Assembly (NCBI RefSeq): GCF_010729665.1
Contig: NZ_AP022610.1
Coordinates: 1,736,001 to 1,800,000, forward strand
From: Mycolicibacterium madagascariense
Lineage (GTDB): Bacteria > Actinomycetota > Actinomycetes > Mycobacteriales > Mycobacteriaceae
Length of the DNA: 64,000 bases
Direction: 5' to 3'
Notes under the pieces: model-generated
Database searches by the model: none
Told to the model about the DNA's origin: nothing
Seen by the model: only the letters and a program-made list of their open reading frames with translations
Position numbers and translations under genes: made by a program
In this document: positions 49,523 through 61,806 of the stretch, in pieces
Numbering within the stretch: the stretch's first letter is position 1
Layout: each line of letters starts with the position of its first letter

Positions 49523-50284
49523 CTACGCGCCGAGCAGACGGCGCAGCGTCCACGCGTTGCGCACGGCGTGGCCGTGACCGTCGTTGTTGAAGTAGCCCAG
49601 GACGTTTCGCCCCTGTCCGGTCCACTCGGCGATGCGCTGGGCCCACCAGCTCAGGTCGTCGTCGGTGTAGGAACCGGCGTACAGCACGTCGTCGTCGGGC
49701 CCGTGCCACCGCACGTACACGAGGTCGCTGGTGGCCTTCAGCACGCACGGCATCCCCGCGCCGCTCATCACGACGTACGCCGCCCGGTGCCGCTCCAGCA
49801 GGTCGTAGACGGCGGGGTCGTCCCACGACGGGTGACGCAGTTCCAGCGCCAGGCGCACCCGCTCGGGGACCACGTTCAGGAAGTGGTCCAGCCGGGCGTC
49901 GTCGCGTTCCTGGGCCGGATGCAGTTGCACCAGGACGGCCCCGCTGCGGTCGCGCAGGACGTCCCAGGCCCGCGCGATCCGCTCCGCCCAGTCCTCCGGT
50001 GAGCGCAGCCGCCGAGCATGGGTCAGTCCGCGCGGCGCCTTCACCGAGAGCTGGAACCCCGGCGGCAGGCGGTCGCGCCACCCGGCGAAGGTGTCGTCCC
50101 TGGGCCAGCGGTAGAAGCTCGCGTTGAGTTCCACGGTGTCGAATTCCTCGGTGTACCTGGCCAATCGCGACCCGGCGGGCAGCCCGGGCGGATACAGCAC
50201 GTCGCGCCAGTGGTCATAGGACCAGCCCGACGTACCGATGTGTACCGCCACGTCGACGAGGTACCCGCGCGGCCCGGCGCTCAT
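49523..50284 (-). CDS. DUF72-family TIM-barrel protein
   Basis: A 253-residue protein with the DUF72 core HIGTSGWSYDHWRDVLYPPG, LNASFYRWP, QLSVKAPRGLTH and GYFNNDGHGHAVRNA. The family is widespread and of unknown biochemical function. ATG 50284; the core starts about residue 15, so a later GTG is possible. It is divergent from the flavoprotein gene at 50356. Confidence 0.85.
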   Translation of the reverse strand: MSAGPRGYLVDVAVHIGTSGWSYDHWRDVLYPPGLPAGSRLARYTEEFDTVELNASFYRWPRDDTFAGWRDRLPPGFQLSVKAPRGLTHARRLRSPEDWAERIARAWDVLRDRSGAVLVQLHPAQERDDARLDHFLNVVPERVRLALELRHPSWDDPAVYDLLERHRAAYVVMSGAGMPCVLKATSDLVYVRWHGPDDDVLYAGSYTDDDLSWWAQRIAEWTGQGRNVLGYFNNDGHGHAVRNAWTLRRLLGA

Positions 50285-50355
50285 GCCGGACGGCGATTGT
50301 GGGCACCCGGTCGCGGGTAAGAAGGCCCTATGTCCGACACATCGAGGGTCGCCCG

Positions 50356-51531
50356 ATGAGCGGGTCCGGATTGCTGATCGTGGGGAGCGGGCCGGGCGGA
50401 GTCAGTGCCGCGGAGGCCTTCCGCGAACACGATCGCGACTCGCCGGTACGCATCCTGACCGCCGACCCGGAACCGCCCTACGCCAGGCCCCCGCTGAGCA
50501 AGGACTACCTGCGCGGTGAGACCGACGACGTGTGGTTGCACCCCGCCGACTGGTACGCCGAACGCGGCATCGACCTCTCGTCGGGGGTGGAGGTGAGCGC
50601 CATCGATCCCGGCGCGCACACCGTCACCGTCGGCGCCGAGGTGCTCTCCTACGACGCGCTGGTGCTGGCGTGCGGCGCCGCCCCGATGCCACTTCCCGTG
50701 CCCGGCGGGCACTTCGCGCTGTCGCTGAGGTCCCTGGCCGACGCGGCGCGGCTGCGCAGGCGCGCCGACGACGCCACCTCGGCGGTGGTCGTGGGTGCCG
50801 GGTTCATCGGCTGCGAGGTGGCCGCGTCCCTGGCAATGCACGGCGTGGCGGTGACTCTCGTTGCACCGCAAGACTTCCCGCAGGAGAAGCGGCTGGGCCG
50901 GGCCGCGGGCGAGCGGCTGCTCGGCCTGGTCACCGACGCCGGCGTGCGCTACGCCGGCGGCGTCTCCGTCCGTGCCCTCGACGAGGGTGTCGTGCACGTC
51001 GGGGACGGGGTCGACGTCCACGCCGACCTGGTCGTCGCGGCGACGGGGGTGCGCCCCCGCATCACCCTGGCCGAGGCGGCGGGTCTGCAGGTCCGCGACG
51101 GACGGGTCGTCGTCGGCTCCGACATGCGCACCTCCGCGGCGGACGTCTACGCCGTCGGCGACGTCGCCCTGGCCTTCAACGGCGTGGCGGGGCGGCACGT
51201 CGCCGTCGAGCACTGGCAGGACGCCGACGACCACGGCGCGGTGGCGGGTGCGAATGCGGCGGGCGCGGACTCGACGTGGGACGACGTGCCCGGCTTCTGG
51301 AGCACGATCGGCGAGTCGACGATCAAGCATCACGCCTGGGGCGACGGGTATGACCGCGACTACCTGGTGACCCACGACGACGGATTCACCGTCTGGTACG
51401 AGGCGGACGGCGCGACGGTCGGCGTGTTGACGTGCAACGCCGACGACGACTACGACGCGGGGGAGCGGCTCATCGCCGAGGGCAGACCCTCCCCTAGAGG
51501 TGCAACGCCTCGGCCAGGGCATCGGCCGTGA
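50356..51531 (+). CDS. FAD-dependent pyridine-nucleotide reductase (ferredoxin-reductase-like)
   Basis: A 391-residue flavoprotein of the same superfamily as the reductase at 4642-5850. FAD motif LLIVGSGPGGVSAAEAF, second nucleotide motif VVVGAGFIGCEVAAS and the FAD contact VYAVGDVALAF are present. No ferredoxin or oxygenase gene is adjacent, so its partner is unknown. ATG 50356 has GAGGG about 8 nt upstream. Its last 38 bases overlap the convergent ketopantoate-reductase-like gene. Confidence 0.85.
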   Translation: MSGSGLLIVGSGPGGVSAAEAFREHDRDSPVRILTADPEPPYARPPLSKDYLRGETDDVWLHPADWYAERGIDLSSGVEVSAIDPGAHTVTVGAEVLSYDALVLACGAAPMPLPVPGGHFALSLRSLADAARLRRRADDATSAVVVGAGFIGCEVAASLAMHGVAVTLVAPQDFPQEKRLGRAAGERLLGLVTDAGVRYAGGVSVRALDEGVVHVGDGVDVHADLVVAATGVRPRITLAEAAGLQVRDGRVVVGSDMRTSAADVYAVGDVALAFNGVAGRHVAVEHWQDADDHGAVAGANAAGADSTWDDVPGFWSTIGESTIKHHAWGDGYDRDYLVTHDDGFTVWYEADGATVGVLTCNADDDYDAGERLIAEGRPSPRGATPRPGHRP

Positions 51532-52501
51532 GGTCGCCCGGGGCGCGACGGTCGCGGACGGCTCGTGCGACCATCCGCTGCAGGCCCACGTTCACCGGCG
51601 TCGCGACGCCGTGCAGGCGTCCCAGCAGCGCGATCTCGCCGTTGAGGTAGTCGGTCTCGGCGGGATTGCCCTTGGTCAGGCTCTGCCACGTGGAACCGCC
51701 GCCACGCGGTGCGCCCGGGATGTCCACGGCGTTCATCCGATCGCCCTGCTGCTCACGGCGCTCCTCGTCGTCGGCGAAGGCGATGCCCGCAGCCGCGAGC
51801 ACGGCGCGGCCCTCCTCCTCGCAGCGCTCGCGGATGCGGGCGACGGGCTCGCGGGGCGCCTCGCGTCCGAGCAGGGCGTCGACGGCGTTGGCGAGGTTCT
51901 TGAGCAACTTGCCGTACTTCCAGCGCATGACATCGTCGACGACGGGGGCGTCGAACCGGCTCTGCGACAGCTCGGCCCCGATGCGGAGCACCGTCGGGTC
52001 GCTGCCGTGTGGGTAGCGGCCGAGGGTCAGGATCCCGCTCATCGGCGCGGTGTGGGCCACGACGACCCCCGGCTCGAGGTGCGTGGCGGGCAGCCACACG
52101 GTGAGCCCGTACACGGCGTCGAAGAGCCGCGCGGCCATCCGCTCGTTGGCGACGCCGTTCTGGGCGCACACCAGGGGAAGTCGGTCACCGGCCGCACCAC
52201 CTCCCGCGACCGGGGCCGCGGCCCAGTCGGCGACGGCGGCCGCGGTGTCCTGCGACTTGACCGACAGCACCAGCACGTCGTCGGGACGCAGCTCGCCGAG
52301 GGCTGCCGGGCCGTCCACCGCGGGGATCGGCGAGGTCACGTCGCCGTCCGGCGTGATCAGTCGTAATCCGTTGTCGCGCAACGCCTTCAGATGCGATCCG
52401 CGCGCGACGAGCACGACCTCGTGCCCGCTCTGGGCCAGCCGGCCGCCGATGGTTCCGCCGACGGCGCCGGCGCCGATGATGAGATAGCGCACGATCGCCA
52501 C
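51494..52501 (-). CDS. Ketopantoate reductase (ApbA/PanE) family protein
   Basis: A 335-residue protein with NADP motif YLIIGAGAVGGTIGGRLA at the N-terminus and the family segment MRWKYGKLLKNLANAVDAL, which contains the catalytic lysine. Many PanE paralogues in actinobacteria are not the biosynthetic enzyme, so a pantothenate role is uncertain. GTG 52501 is used (GTG 52492 possible); neither has a good ribosome site. It lies 8 nt downstream of the quinone oxidoreductase gene, probably in the same transcript. Confidence 0.82.
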   Translation of the reverse strand: MAIVRYLIIGAGAVGGTIGGRLAQSGHEVVLVARGSHLKALRDNGLRLITPDGDVTSPIPAVDGPAALGELRPDDVLVLSVKSQDTAAAVADWAAAPVAGGGAAGDRLPLVCAQNGVANERMAARLFDAVYGLTVWLPATHLEPGVVVAHTAPMSGILTLGRYPHGSDPTVLRIGAELSQSRFDAPVVDDVMRWKYGKLLKNLANAVDALLGREAPREPVARIRERCEEEGRAVLAAAGIAFADDEERREQQGDRMNAVDIPGAPRGGGSTWQSLTKGNPAETDYLNGEIALLGRLHGVATPVNVGLQRMVARAVRDRRAPGDLTADALAEALHL

Positions 52502-52509
52502 GCTAGCGC

Positions 52510-53481
52510 CTAGCGCACGGCGACGACGACCTTGCCGGTCGCTGAGCGATCCTCCAGCGAAGCGATCGCCTCGCCCGCCCGCTCCAGCGGATGCACGACG
52601 GGCTCGGGTGCGGCCACGACGCCGGAGGCCAGTAGCGGCTCGAGTTCGCGCCACTGCTCGGCGAGGTAGCCCGGGTGCGTCGCAGCCCAGGCGCCCCAGC
52701 CGACGCCGACGGCGTCGACGTTGTTGAGCAGCAGCCGATTGACCTTCACCGTCGGAATGTCGCCACCGGTGAAGCCGATGACCAGCAGCCGGCCGCCGGC
52801 CGCGAGCGAGCGCAGGGAGTCGGTGAACCGGTCGCCGCCCACGGGGTCCACGACGACGTCGACCCCTCGCCCGTCGGTCAGCTCCTTGACGGCGTCCTTG
52901 AACCCGTCGGCCAGCACGACGTCGGTGGCCCCCGCCGCGCGGGCGACGTCGCCCTTCTCCGGGGTGCTGGTGACCGCGATCGTGCGCGCCGCACCCCAGG
53001 CCTTGGCCAGTCGCAGGGTCGAGGTGCCGATGCCCCCGGCCGCGCCGTGCACGAGGACCGTCTCGCCGGGGGCGAGGCGGCCGCGGGTGCGCAGCGCACA
53101 GTGCACGGTCAGGTCGTTGAACAGCAGGCCGGCACCCGCGGTGAAGGACACCGCGTCGGGCAGCGCGAAGACTCGATCTGCCGGTACCGCAACCACTTCG
53201 GCCATCGCGCCGGTGAACATCGTCAGGGCGGCCACCCGGTCACCAGCACTCACGTGCGCGTCGGCGGGCGCGCTGCGGACGACACCGGCGACCTCGGCGC
53301 CCGGCACGTAGGGCAGTTCGGGCCGGTGCTGATAGAGCCCCCGGGTCTGCAGGGCGTCGGGGAAGGCCACCCCGGCGGCGTACACGTCGATCAGGACGTC
53401 CTGGCCGGGGCTGGGTTCGTCGATCTCGACGAGCTCGGCAGCGCCGGGGCCGTCGAGCCGGGGAATCTGTATGGCGCGCAT
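52510..53481 (-). CDS. Zinc-independent quinone oxidoreductase (MDR family)
   Basis: A 323-residue medium-chain reductase of the QOR type: VHGAAGGIGTSTLRLAKAWGA NADPH-binding segment, and no zinc-ligand pattern of alcohol dehydrogenases. GVDVVVDPVGGDRFTDSLR is also typical. ATG 53481 starts the normal domain; ATG 53490 adds three residues. It would reduce quinones or enones with NADPH. It is followed by the PanE-like gene. Confidence 0.87.
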   Translation of the reverse strand: MRAIQIPRLDGPGAAELVEIDEPSPGQDVLIDVYAAGVAFPDALQTRGLYQHRPELPYVPGAEVAGVVRSAPADAHVSAGDRVAALTMFTGAMAEVVAVPADRVFALPDAVSFTAGAGLLFNDLTVHCALRTRGRLAPGETVLVHGAAGGIGTSTLRLAKAWGAARTIAVTSTPEKGDVARAAGATDVVLADGFKDAVKELTDGRGVDVVVDPVGGDRFTDSLRSLAAGGRLLVIGFTGGDIPTVKVNRLLLNNVDAVGVGWGAWAATHPGYLAEQWRELEPLLASGVVAAPEPVVHPLERAGEAIASLEDRSATGKVVVAVR

Positions 53482-53605
53482 CGAGACCATTGAACACCGC
53501 CCGCCCACGACCGCGAACCGGCGGCCGGGGCGCCGGGCGGCTCGACCCCACCTAGTTATACTTCTGCGGCCGACGGCGGTGGCGTCGCGGCGGATCGGAG
53601 CGCTC

Positions 53606-54556
53606 ATGGCGGCGGGACACAGGCGGTTGGCAGTGCTGGCGGCGATGCCCCCGAGTCGTCCGGTCGACGTCCGCTCGGTCGACGGCACCCGCATCCACAC
53701 CGAGGTCTTCGGCCCCGACGACGGCTATCCGATCGTGCTGGCCCACGGCATCACCTGCGCCCTGCGGGTGTGGGCCAACCAGATCGTCGACCTGGCGGGG
53801 GACTACCGGGTCATCGCCTACGACCACCGCGGCCACGGCAGGAGCGATACGCCGCGCCGCCGCAGCGGCTACAGCCTGGACTTCCTCGCCGCGGACCTCG
53901 ACGCCGTCCTGGCCGCCGCGCTGCGCCCCGACGAGCGCGCCGTGATCGCCGGGCACTCGATGGGCGGCATCGCGATCTCGGCGTGGTCGCAGCGCTACCC
54001 GCAGCGGGTGCGGCGGTGCGCCGACGCGGTCGCGCTCGTCAACACCACGACCGGTGACCTGCTGCGCGACGTCAAGTTCCTGCCGGTGCCGCGCGCACTG
54101 TCCGGTGGTCGGGTGCGGGCGGCCGGGTCGCTCCTCAAGGCCGTCGGTGCCGCGCCGCTGCTGCCCGGTTCGGTGCAGCAGACCCGACGCGTCGTGCGCA
54201 CCCTCGCGGTGGGCCGTGACGCGGACCCCGCGATCGCCGACTTCGTCTTCGAGCTGTTCGCGCAGACCCCGCCCGCCGGCCGCGGCGGCTGGGCCCGCGT
54301 CCTCGTCGATTCCCTTGGCCCACGGCACGTTTCGCTGCGCAACCTGACCGTGCCGACGTTGGTGATCGGCAGCCGCGGCGACCGGCTGCTGCCGATCGGC
54401 GCCTCGCGGCGCATCGCCGCGGACGCCCCCAACCTCGCGTCCTTCGTCGAACTCCCGGGCGGGCACTGCGCCATCCTCGAGCAGCCCGAGGAGGTCAACC
54501 ACCAGTTGCGCAGCCTCGCGGAGTCGGTGCGCGAGCAGCGGCGGATCAGCTCCTAG
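53606..54556 (+). CDS. Alpha/beta-hydrolase (Rv3171c/non-haem haloperoxidase-like)
   Basis: A 316-residue protein with [13 protein letters not shown], the nucleophile elbow GHSMGG, the acidic residue in SRGDRLLP and the final histidine in LPGGHCAIL. It resembles the mycobacterial Hpx branch, which lies next to aofH in M. tuberculosis as it does here. Haloperoxidase activity in such proteins is usually a side reaction; esterase is more likely. ATG 53606 has GGAG 6 nt upstream. It overlaps aofH by 11 bp at the 3' end. Confidence 0.82.
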   Translation: MAAGHRRLAVLAAMPPSRPVDVRSVDGTRIHTEVFGPDDGYPIVLAHGITCALRVWANQIVDLAGDYRVIAYDHRGHGRSDTPRRRSGYSLDFLAADLDAVLAAALRPDERAVIAGHSMGGIAISAWSQRYPQRVRRCADAVALVNTTTGDLLRDVKFLPVPRALSGGRVRAAGSLLKAVGAAPLLPGSVQQTRRVVRTLAVGRDADPAIADFVFELFAQTPPAGRGGWARVLVDSLGPRHVSLRNLTVPTLVIGSRGDRLLPIGASRRIAADAPNLASFVELPGGHCAILEQPEEVNHQLRSLAESVREQRRISS

Positions 54557-55886
54557 CGCCGAGATGGGCGGCGACCTCGGCCGCCGCGCGCCTGCCCGAC
54601 CGGACGGCGCCGTCGAGGAACCCCGTCCACCGGTCGGCGGTCTCGGTGCCCGCCCAGCAGACGACGCCCACCGGCTGGCGCAGGAACCGCCCGTAGGTGG
54701 TCCACGACCCCGGCGGCACCGCCGCGGTGGGGCCGCCCGGTGCGAACGGCTCGGCGCTCCACCGGTGGTCGACGTAGTCGATCGGATGGCGGGCCTGCTC
54801 GCCGAACAGCCCGGCGAAGCCGTCGAGCGCGCGGGCCCGGCGGGCGCCGGGTGCCAGGGCGTCGAACGTGCGCGCGTCGGTGAACCCGAGCAGCACGCCC
54901 GGTCCGTCGTCGCTGGGGGTGACGTCGAAGGTGATGAACACCGGACCCTCGTCGGACAGCGCCTCACCGGAGTGGCCGGCGGCGCGCCAGAACGGCGTCT
55001 CGTAGGCGGCGTAGGCCTTGCTGAGGTTGCCCTGCGGCCAGTGCCCGGTCAGCTCGGCGTGCCCGGCCGGGAGCTCCGGGGTGAAGGCGATGGCGCCGCG
55101 ATGCACGGGTGGGACGGCGACGACGACCGCGCGCGCCGCGTGCGACCCGGTGGCCGTGTGCACGGTGGCGTGCCCCGCGTCGTGGTCGATGCGCTCGACG
55201 ACGCTGTTCAGCCGCACCCGGTCGCCGAGCTGGTCGGCCATGCGCAGGGCGATCTGCTGGGTCCCCGCCGCGAAGCGGTCCTGCTGCGCGCCGCCCTTTA
55301 CGTCGAGCATGGGGCCGATGCCGCCCGCGGCCTTGACGTAGTGCACGGCCTGCAGCATGGACACCTCGTCGGGTTCGCATCCCCAGGTCACCCTGGCCAT
55401 GATCGCCATCAGCGCGCGGGTGCTCGACCCCGCGTGCACCGAGTGCAGCCAGCCCAGCAGGGTCTGGCCGTCGAGCCGCTCGGCGTTCGGCGCCGACCAC
55501 GGCTGCCCCAGCGGCACGCGCCTGGCGAGCCGCTCTACCCGCCACTGGATCCGCGACACGTCGAGCAACTCGAGCACCGACAGTCTGGGGATGGTGCCGC
55601 GGTAGGACTTCACCCGGCCGCGCCAGCGGATCAGGTTCGTCCCGGTGTCGTACGTCGGCACGGTGGGGCAGCCGAGTTCGGCGGCCAGCGCCAGCACCTC
55701 GGTCTGGGTGGGTCCGACGAACGTGGCGCCGAGGTCGACGGGCACGCCGGCGATCGTCGTGGTGTGCGACCGGCCGCCGACGCGGTCCCTGCCCTCCAGG
55801 ACCGTGACGTCGTAGCCGAGCGCGGTGAGCTCGCGCGCCGCCACGAGCCCTGCGAACCCGGCGCCCACCACCACGACGTCTGACAT
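54546..55886 (-). CDS. aofH: Flavin-containing monoamine-oxidase-like protein (Rv3170-like)
   Basis: A 446-residue amine oxidase family flavoprotein. FAD motif [36 protein letters not shown] is at the N-terminus (split here for reading: GAGFAG at 8-13) and the C-terminal FAD region is [19 protein letters not shown]. Length matches M. tuberculosis AofH. It would oxidise primary amines to aldehydes. ATG 55886 begins at the first strand of the Rossmann fold. Confidence 0.86.
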   Translation of the reverse strand: MSDVVVVGAGFAGLVAARELTALGYDVTVLEGRDRVGGRSHTTTIAGVPVDLGATFVGPTQTEVLALAAELGCPTVPTYDTGTNLIRWRGRVKSYRGTIPRLSVLELLDVSRIQWRVERLARRVPLGQPWSAPNAERLDGQTLLGWLHSVHAGSSTRALMAIMARVTWGCEPDEVSMLQAVHYVKAAGGIGPMLDVKGGAQQDRFAAGTQQIALRMADQLGDRVRLNSVVERIDHDAGHATVHTATGSHAARAVVVAVPPVHRGAIAFTPELPAGHAELTGHWPQGNLSKAYAAYETPFWRAAGHSGEALSDEGPVFITFDVTPSDDGPGVLLGFTDARTFDALAPGARRARALDGFAGLFGEQARHPIDYVDHRWSAEPFAPGGPTAAVPPGSWTTYGRFLRQPVGVVCWAGTETADRWTGFLDGAVRSGRRAAAEVAAHLGARS

Positions 55887-55943
55887 GCCCACAGTCTGCC
55901 GACATCGACCTGTGCGCGCCCACGTCGCACTAGGGTCGGGCGG

Positions 55944-56933
55944 GTGAAGGTCTCCACGGCGTTGTTCGGACCGACCGACGCGATCGAGCGCGCTGCCGCG
56001 CTGCGCGACGCCGGGGCAGGGGGACTGTTCACCTTCGAGGGCCCCCACGACGTGTTCGCCCCGCTGACGCTGGCCTCGACCGTCGGCGGGCTGGACCTGA
56101 TGACCAACGTCGCGATTGCGTTCCCGCGCAACCCGATTCACCTCGCGCACCAGGCGATGGACCACCAGCTGCTGTCCGACGGGCGCTTCGTCCTCGGCCT
56201 CGGCACGCAGATCCGCACCCAGATCGAGAAGCGGTTCGGCGCGGACTTCGATCGCCCGGTCGCGCGGATGACCGAGCTGGTCGCCGCGCTGCGGGCCATC
56301 TTCGAGGCGTGGACCACCGGGGAGCGGCTGGCCTTTCGCGGCGACTTCTACCGCCACACCCTGATGACGCCGAACTTCACGCCGAAGTCCCTCCCGTACG
56401 GTCCGCCGCCGATCTACCTCGGCGCGCTCGGCCCGCGCCTCACCCGCGCCACCGCCGAGATCGCCGACGGCCTGCTCGTCATGCCGTTCGGCTCCAAGCG
56501 GTACCTGCACGACGTCACGATGGCCAAGGTCGACGAGGGTCTGGCCGCCTCGGGACGCACGCGCGCGGACTTCGCCGTCGTACCCGAGATCATCGTGTCG
56601 GTCATCGAGGAGGACCCGTCGCACGCCTCGGCCCGCCAGCTGCTGGCGTTCTACGGGTCGACGCCGGCCTACCGGCCGGTACTCGAGGCCCACGGCTGGG
56701 GTGACCTGCAGCCCGAGCTGCATGCCCTGTCCAAGCAGGGCCGTTGGCAGGAGATGGGCGGGCTCATCGACGACGACGTCCTGCACACCATCGCCGCGTG
56801 CGGGACGCCGCAGGAGATCGCCGCGCACATTCGGGATCGCGTCGACGGCGTCAGTGATCGGGTGTGCGTCTACCAGCCCGCACCCATCCGGCCGGAATCG
56901 TTGGCCGGGATCGTCGACGCGCTGCGCACCTGA
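55944..56933 (+). CDS. LLM-class F420-dependent oxidoreductase (TIGR03617 type)
   Basis: A 329-residue luciferase-like protein: [55 protein letters not shown] and [18 protein letters not shown]. Mycobacteria have many F420-using members; the substrate is unknown. GTG 55944. It begins the two-gene plus-strand segment with the BVMO between aofH and the Rv3169-like gene. Confidence 0.87.
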   Translation: MKVSTALFGPTDAIERAAALRDAGAGGLFTFEGPHDVFAPLTLASTVGGLDLMTNVAIAFPRNPIHLAHQAMDHQLLSDGRFVLGLGTQIRTQIEKRFGADFDRPVARMTELVAALRAIFEAWTTGERLAFRGDFYRHTLMTPNFTPKSLPYGPPPIYLGALGPRLTRATAEIADGLLVMPFGSKRYLHDVTMAKVDEGLAASGRTRADFAVVPEIIVSVIEEDPSHASARQLLAFYGSTPAYRPVLEAHGWGDLQPELHALSKQGRWQEMGGLIDDDVLHTIAACGTPQEIAAHIRDRVDGVSDRVCVYQPAPIRPESLAGIVDALRT

Positions 56934-56981
56934 GGTCCTATCGTGGGGTCTGGTACCGAGCGGGACCAAGGGAGGTTCTCG

Positions 56982-58484
56982 ATGGACGAGCAGGCCGAGT
57001 ACTCAGACGTGCTGATCATCGGCGCGGGCATATCGGGAATCGGGGCGGCGTACCGCATCCGCGAGAAGAATCCGACGCTGAGCTACGCCATCCTCGAGCG
57101 CCGCGAGCGCATCGGTGGGACGTGGGACCTCTTCCGCTACCCGGGCATCCGCTCCGACAGCGACATCTTCACCCTGAGCCTGCCCTTCGAGCCGTGGACC
57201 AGGCCGGAGAACGTGGCCGACGGCGGCGACATCCGGACCTACCTGACCGACGCCGCGCGCCACCACGGGATCGACCGGCACATCCGCTTCGAGACGTACG
57301 TCAAGACCGCCGAGTGGGACTCCACCACCGACACGTGGACGCTGCGCACCGAGGGCCGCGACGGCGTGCAGAAGCTCTACCGCGGGCGGTTCCTGTTCTG
57401 CGGCACCGGTTACTACGACTACGACCACCCCTACACCCCGGAGTTCCCGGGCGTCGAGGACTTCGCCGGCGACGTCGTGCACCCGCAGTTCTGGCCGGAG
57501 TCGCTGGACTACTCCGGCAAACGGGTGGTGGTGATCGGCAGCGGGGCGACGGCGATCAGCCTGGTACCGGCGTTGGCGCAGCAGGCCGCCCACGTGACGA
57601 TGCTGCAGCGCTCGCCTACCTACATGATGTCGATGGCGCGCATCGATCCGATGGTGCAGGCGATCCGAAAGGTCTTGCCGCAGAAGCTCTCCCACCCGAT
57701 CGTCCGGGTGCGCAACGCACTGGTGCACGTGCTGAGCTACTTCATGTTCCGCAAGCTGCCGAAGTTCGGTCGCTGGCTGATCAGGAACCGTGCAGTCGCC
57801 GCGCTGCCCGCCGGGTATCCCGTCGACGTGCACTTCAAGCCGCGGTACGAGCCGTGGGATCAGCGCATGTGCCTGATCCTCGACCGAGACCTGTACGGGC
57901 ACATCGGCGACGGGCGCGCCGAGATGGTCACCGACACCATCGACCACCTCGACGAAACCGGTATCGCGCTGACGTCGGGCAGACACCTCGACGCCGACGT
58001 CATCGTGACGGCCACCGGGCTGCGACTGCAGGCACTCGGCGGCATCACGATCGTCGTCGACGGCGAGGAGGTCGACCCCACCGACCGCTTCGTCTACAAG
58101 GAGTACCTCATCGAGGACGTCCCCAACATGGCGTGGTGCATCGGCTACACCAATGCGTCCTGGACGCTGCGCGCCGACATGACGGCGCGGGCCGTCGCGA
58201 AGTTGTTGGCGCACATGGACGCTCATGGGTACACCCACGCCTACCCGCATCTGGGCGACGTGCCGATGCCGGAGAAGCCGACCTTCGACCTCAAGGCCGG
58301 CTACATCCAGCGCTCCCCGCACGCGCTGCCCAAGTCGGGCATTCGACGGCCCTGGAACGTGCGGCACAACTACCTGCTGGACATCGTCGACCACCGCTTC
58401 GACCGCATCGAGGAGTCGATGGTGTTCGGGCGGGCGCCGGCGCGCGTCGCCGCCGCCGCGCCGCAGGACGCCCAGACCGCCTAG
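56982..58484 (+). CDS. Type I Baeyer-Villiger monooxygenase, EthA/MymA-like
   Basis: A 500-residue FAD/NADPH monooxygenase. FAD motif GAGISG (14-19), the longer fingerprint [17 protein letters not shown] (45-61), the BVMO signature [12 protein letters not shown] (161-172) and NADPH motif GSGAT (186-190) are all intact. It is closely similar to EthA and MymA, which oxidise ketones and thioamides. GGGAGG lies 6 nt before ATG 56982. A 48-nt gap after the LLM gene suggests cotranscription. Physiological substrate unknown. Confidence 0.92.
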   Translation: MDEQAEYSDVLIIGAGISGIGAAYRIREKNPTLSYAILERRERIGGTWDLFRYPGIRSDSDIFTLSLPFEPWTRPENVADGGDIRTYLTDAARHHGIDRHIRFETYVKTAEWDSTTDTWTLRTEGRDGVQKLYRGRFLFCGTGYYDYDHPYTPEFPGVEDFAGDVVHPQFWPESLDYSGKRVVVIGSGATAISLVPALAQQAAHVTMLQRSPTYMMSMARIDPMVQAIRKVLPQKLSHPIVRVRNALVHVLSYFMFRKLPKFGRWLIRNRAVAALPAGYPVDVHFKPRYEPWDQRMCLILDRDLYGHIGDGRAEMVTDTIDHLDETGIALTSGRHLDADVIVTATGLRLQALGGITIVVDGEEVDPTDRFVYKEYLIEDVPNMAWCIGYTNASWTLRADMTARAVAKLLAHMDAHGYTHAYPHLGDVPMPEKPTFDLKAGYIQRSPHALPKSGIRRPWNVRHNYLLDIVDHRFDRIEESMVFGRAPARVAAAAPQDAQTA

Positions 58485-58488
58485 CCCC

Positions 58489-58552
58489 TCCGCCGAGACT
58501 GCTGGGAGATCGCGAATTCGTCGGAAGACGCGATCTCCCAGCAGTCTCGGCG
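58489..58552. repeat. 25-bp perfect inverted repeat between convergent genes
   Basis: Arms 58489-58513 and 58528-58552 are exact reverse complements and leave a 14-nt loop. The stem ends with CGCCGAGACTGC and the inner end is GGGAGATCGCG. It sits 4 nt after the BVMO stop and 4 nt before the Rv3169-like stop. It may act as a bidirectional terminator, but the stem is much longer than usual, so a dispersed palindromic repeat is more likely. Confidence 0.65.
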
Positions 58553-58556
58553 GGGG

Positions 58557-59671
58557 TCAGTCCGCGACGGTCAGCCAGTCGGTGAACCCCGACGGGTCGT
58601 GGCGGCCGAGCGCGCCGTGCTCGAACAGGCCCCAGCCCTCGACGGGCGCCCGCTCACCCTCCGTGCACACCGCGCGACCGACGTGGTCGATCACGCCGAA
58701 ACCCGCGCGTCCGACGATCGCGGGATCGGTCATGTCGTAGGTGAGCCGCTCGGTGAACCGCTCGCCGCGCCACACGCCGTGGATCCAGTCCGAGTCGCCG
58801 CCGTAGCCGCCGCCGACGTGAATGGGCACGGGCAGCTTGGACTCCACCGCGAAGTGCACCGGCGTGCCGTCCCCTGCCGTCGCGTCGATGCTGGCCCCGG
58901 TGGGGATGCGGGTGCCGGAGGTGTAGTGGATCCTGACGCGCGGCCAACCGAGTTGCTCGACGCGGCCGTCCTTCCAGATGCGCGTGCAGTCGTTGAGCGA
59001 GCGGAAGCCGCTGGGCTCCTCCTGGATGATGAGCACGATCGAGAAGTCGTCGAACGCCATCGGCACGTACAGCCACCACATGCCCTCGAACGGCGGATCT
59101 GCCGGGCGCCCAGCGGGTTCGGACTCGCCGATCGGCCGGATGCCCCAGGAGCGGTCGCGCGAACCGATCCACACGTCGGGGTCGACGGCGACGTCGGTGC
59201 CGTCGATGGCGAGCGTGCCGCTCCACGACCCGAGTTGGGCGAAACGCTGGGCGTCGAGGGTGACGCGGTTGCCCGCCCGCAGCACGTGCCGCTGCTCCTG
59301 AACGACGTCGAACAGGCCGTGCCACGTGAGATCGGCGGCGATGCCCTCGGTCTCGTCGAGCACGATGCGCAGGGAGTGCAGCGGGTCGGTGACCTCGACG
59401 CGGTAGCTCAGCACGTGCTGGTTCAGCCGGTCGGAGTCGATCGCATCCGACAGGTGCACGGCGGTCTGCTCGTCGCCGCGCCGCACCAACACGAACGCGT
59501 CCTTGACGCCGAGGTTCGGGTAGTAGCCGATCCCCGTGATGAGGAAGACGTTGCCCGTGCGGTCGTGGGCGTTGAAGTAGGACCGGTCATAGAAGTTGCG
59601 GTCCGAGGACCCCGGCCACGCGATGGGCTGGGGCAGCTGGTGGACGGGGAATTCGTCCATGGGGCCGAGCA

Positions 59672-59672
<1 letters not shown>
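58557..59672 (-). CDS. Conserved protein of unknown function (Rv3169-like)
   Basis: A 371-residue protein with no signal or membrane segment, rich in beta strands: a lipocalin-like or CrtC-like fold is possible (FNAHDRTGNVFLITGIGYYPNLG, PFEGMWWLYVPMAFDDFSIV). GTG 59672 overlaps the stop of the kinase-like gene by one base (TAGTG), with GGAGAG 6 nt upstream, so the two are translationally coupled. It corresponds in position to Rv3169, which has no established biochemical role. Confidence 0.8.
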
Positions 59673-61452
<1,780 letters not shown>

Positions 61453-61470
61453 GCGGCTACCGTTGAGTCC

Positions 61471-61806
61471 ATGTACGTGCAGCTGACCCTGAACGACGAG
61501 GATGGAGTGCCCGAGGTGTACTCCACGCCGCCATGGACCGACGACGCCGACGGGCGGGCCGAGACGGCCAGGGTCGTCGTCGACCCCGTCGGCAGACCGG
61601 ATGGCGAGCGATCCGGGGTGCTGCTGACGATGACGATCGGCGAGGCGCTGGTGCTGGGGCGACGCATCACCGAGATCGCCGAGGCGGCCGCCGAGGGGCA
61701 GTTCAGCCGACGCGGCACCCAGTGGCGACGCGAAGTCCAGGACCGCAAGCGGCGCGAAGCCTGGAACGTGCTGATGGCCACCACCGACGACGTCGAGGAC
61801 TCCTAG
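61471..61806 (+). CDS. Hypothetical protein
   Basis: A 111-residue soluble protein beginning MYVQLTLNDEDGVPEVYS. The middle is helical (MTIGEALVLGRRITEIAEAAAEG) and the C-terminus is charged (REVQDRKRREAWNVL). No recognised domain. It starts 18 nt after the TetR stop on the same strand and overlaps the 3' end of vapC by 4 bp. Ribosome site weak. Confidence 0.65.
   Translation: MYVQLTLNDEDGVPEVYSTPPWTDDADGRAETARVVVDPVGRPDGERSGVLLTMTIGEALVLGRRITEIAEAAAEGQFSRRGTQWRREVQDRKRREAWNVLMATTDDVEDS

Noticed and set aside
58489..58552. Insertion-sequence terminal repeats
   Set aside because: The two arms are only 14 nt apart and enclose no gene, so they cannot be the ends of an insertion sequence.
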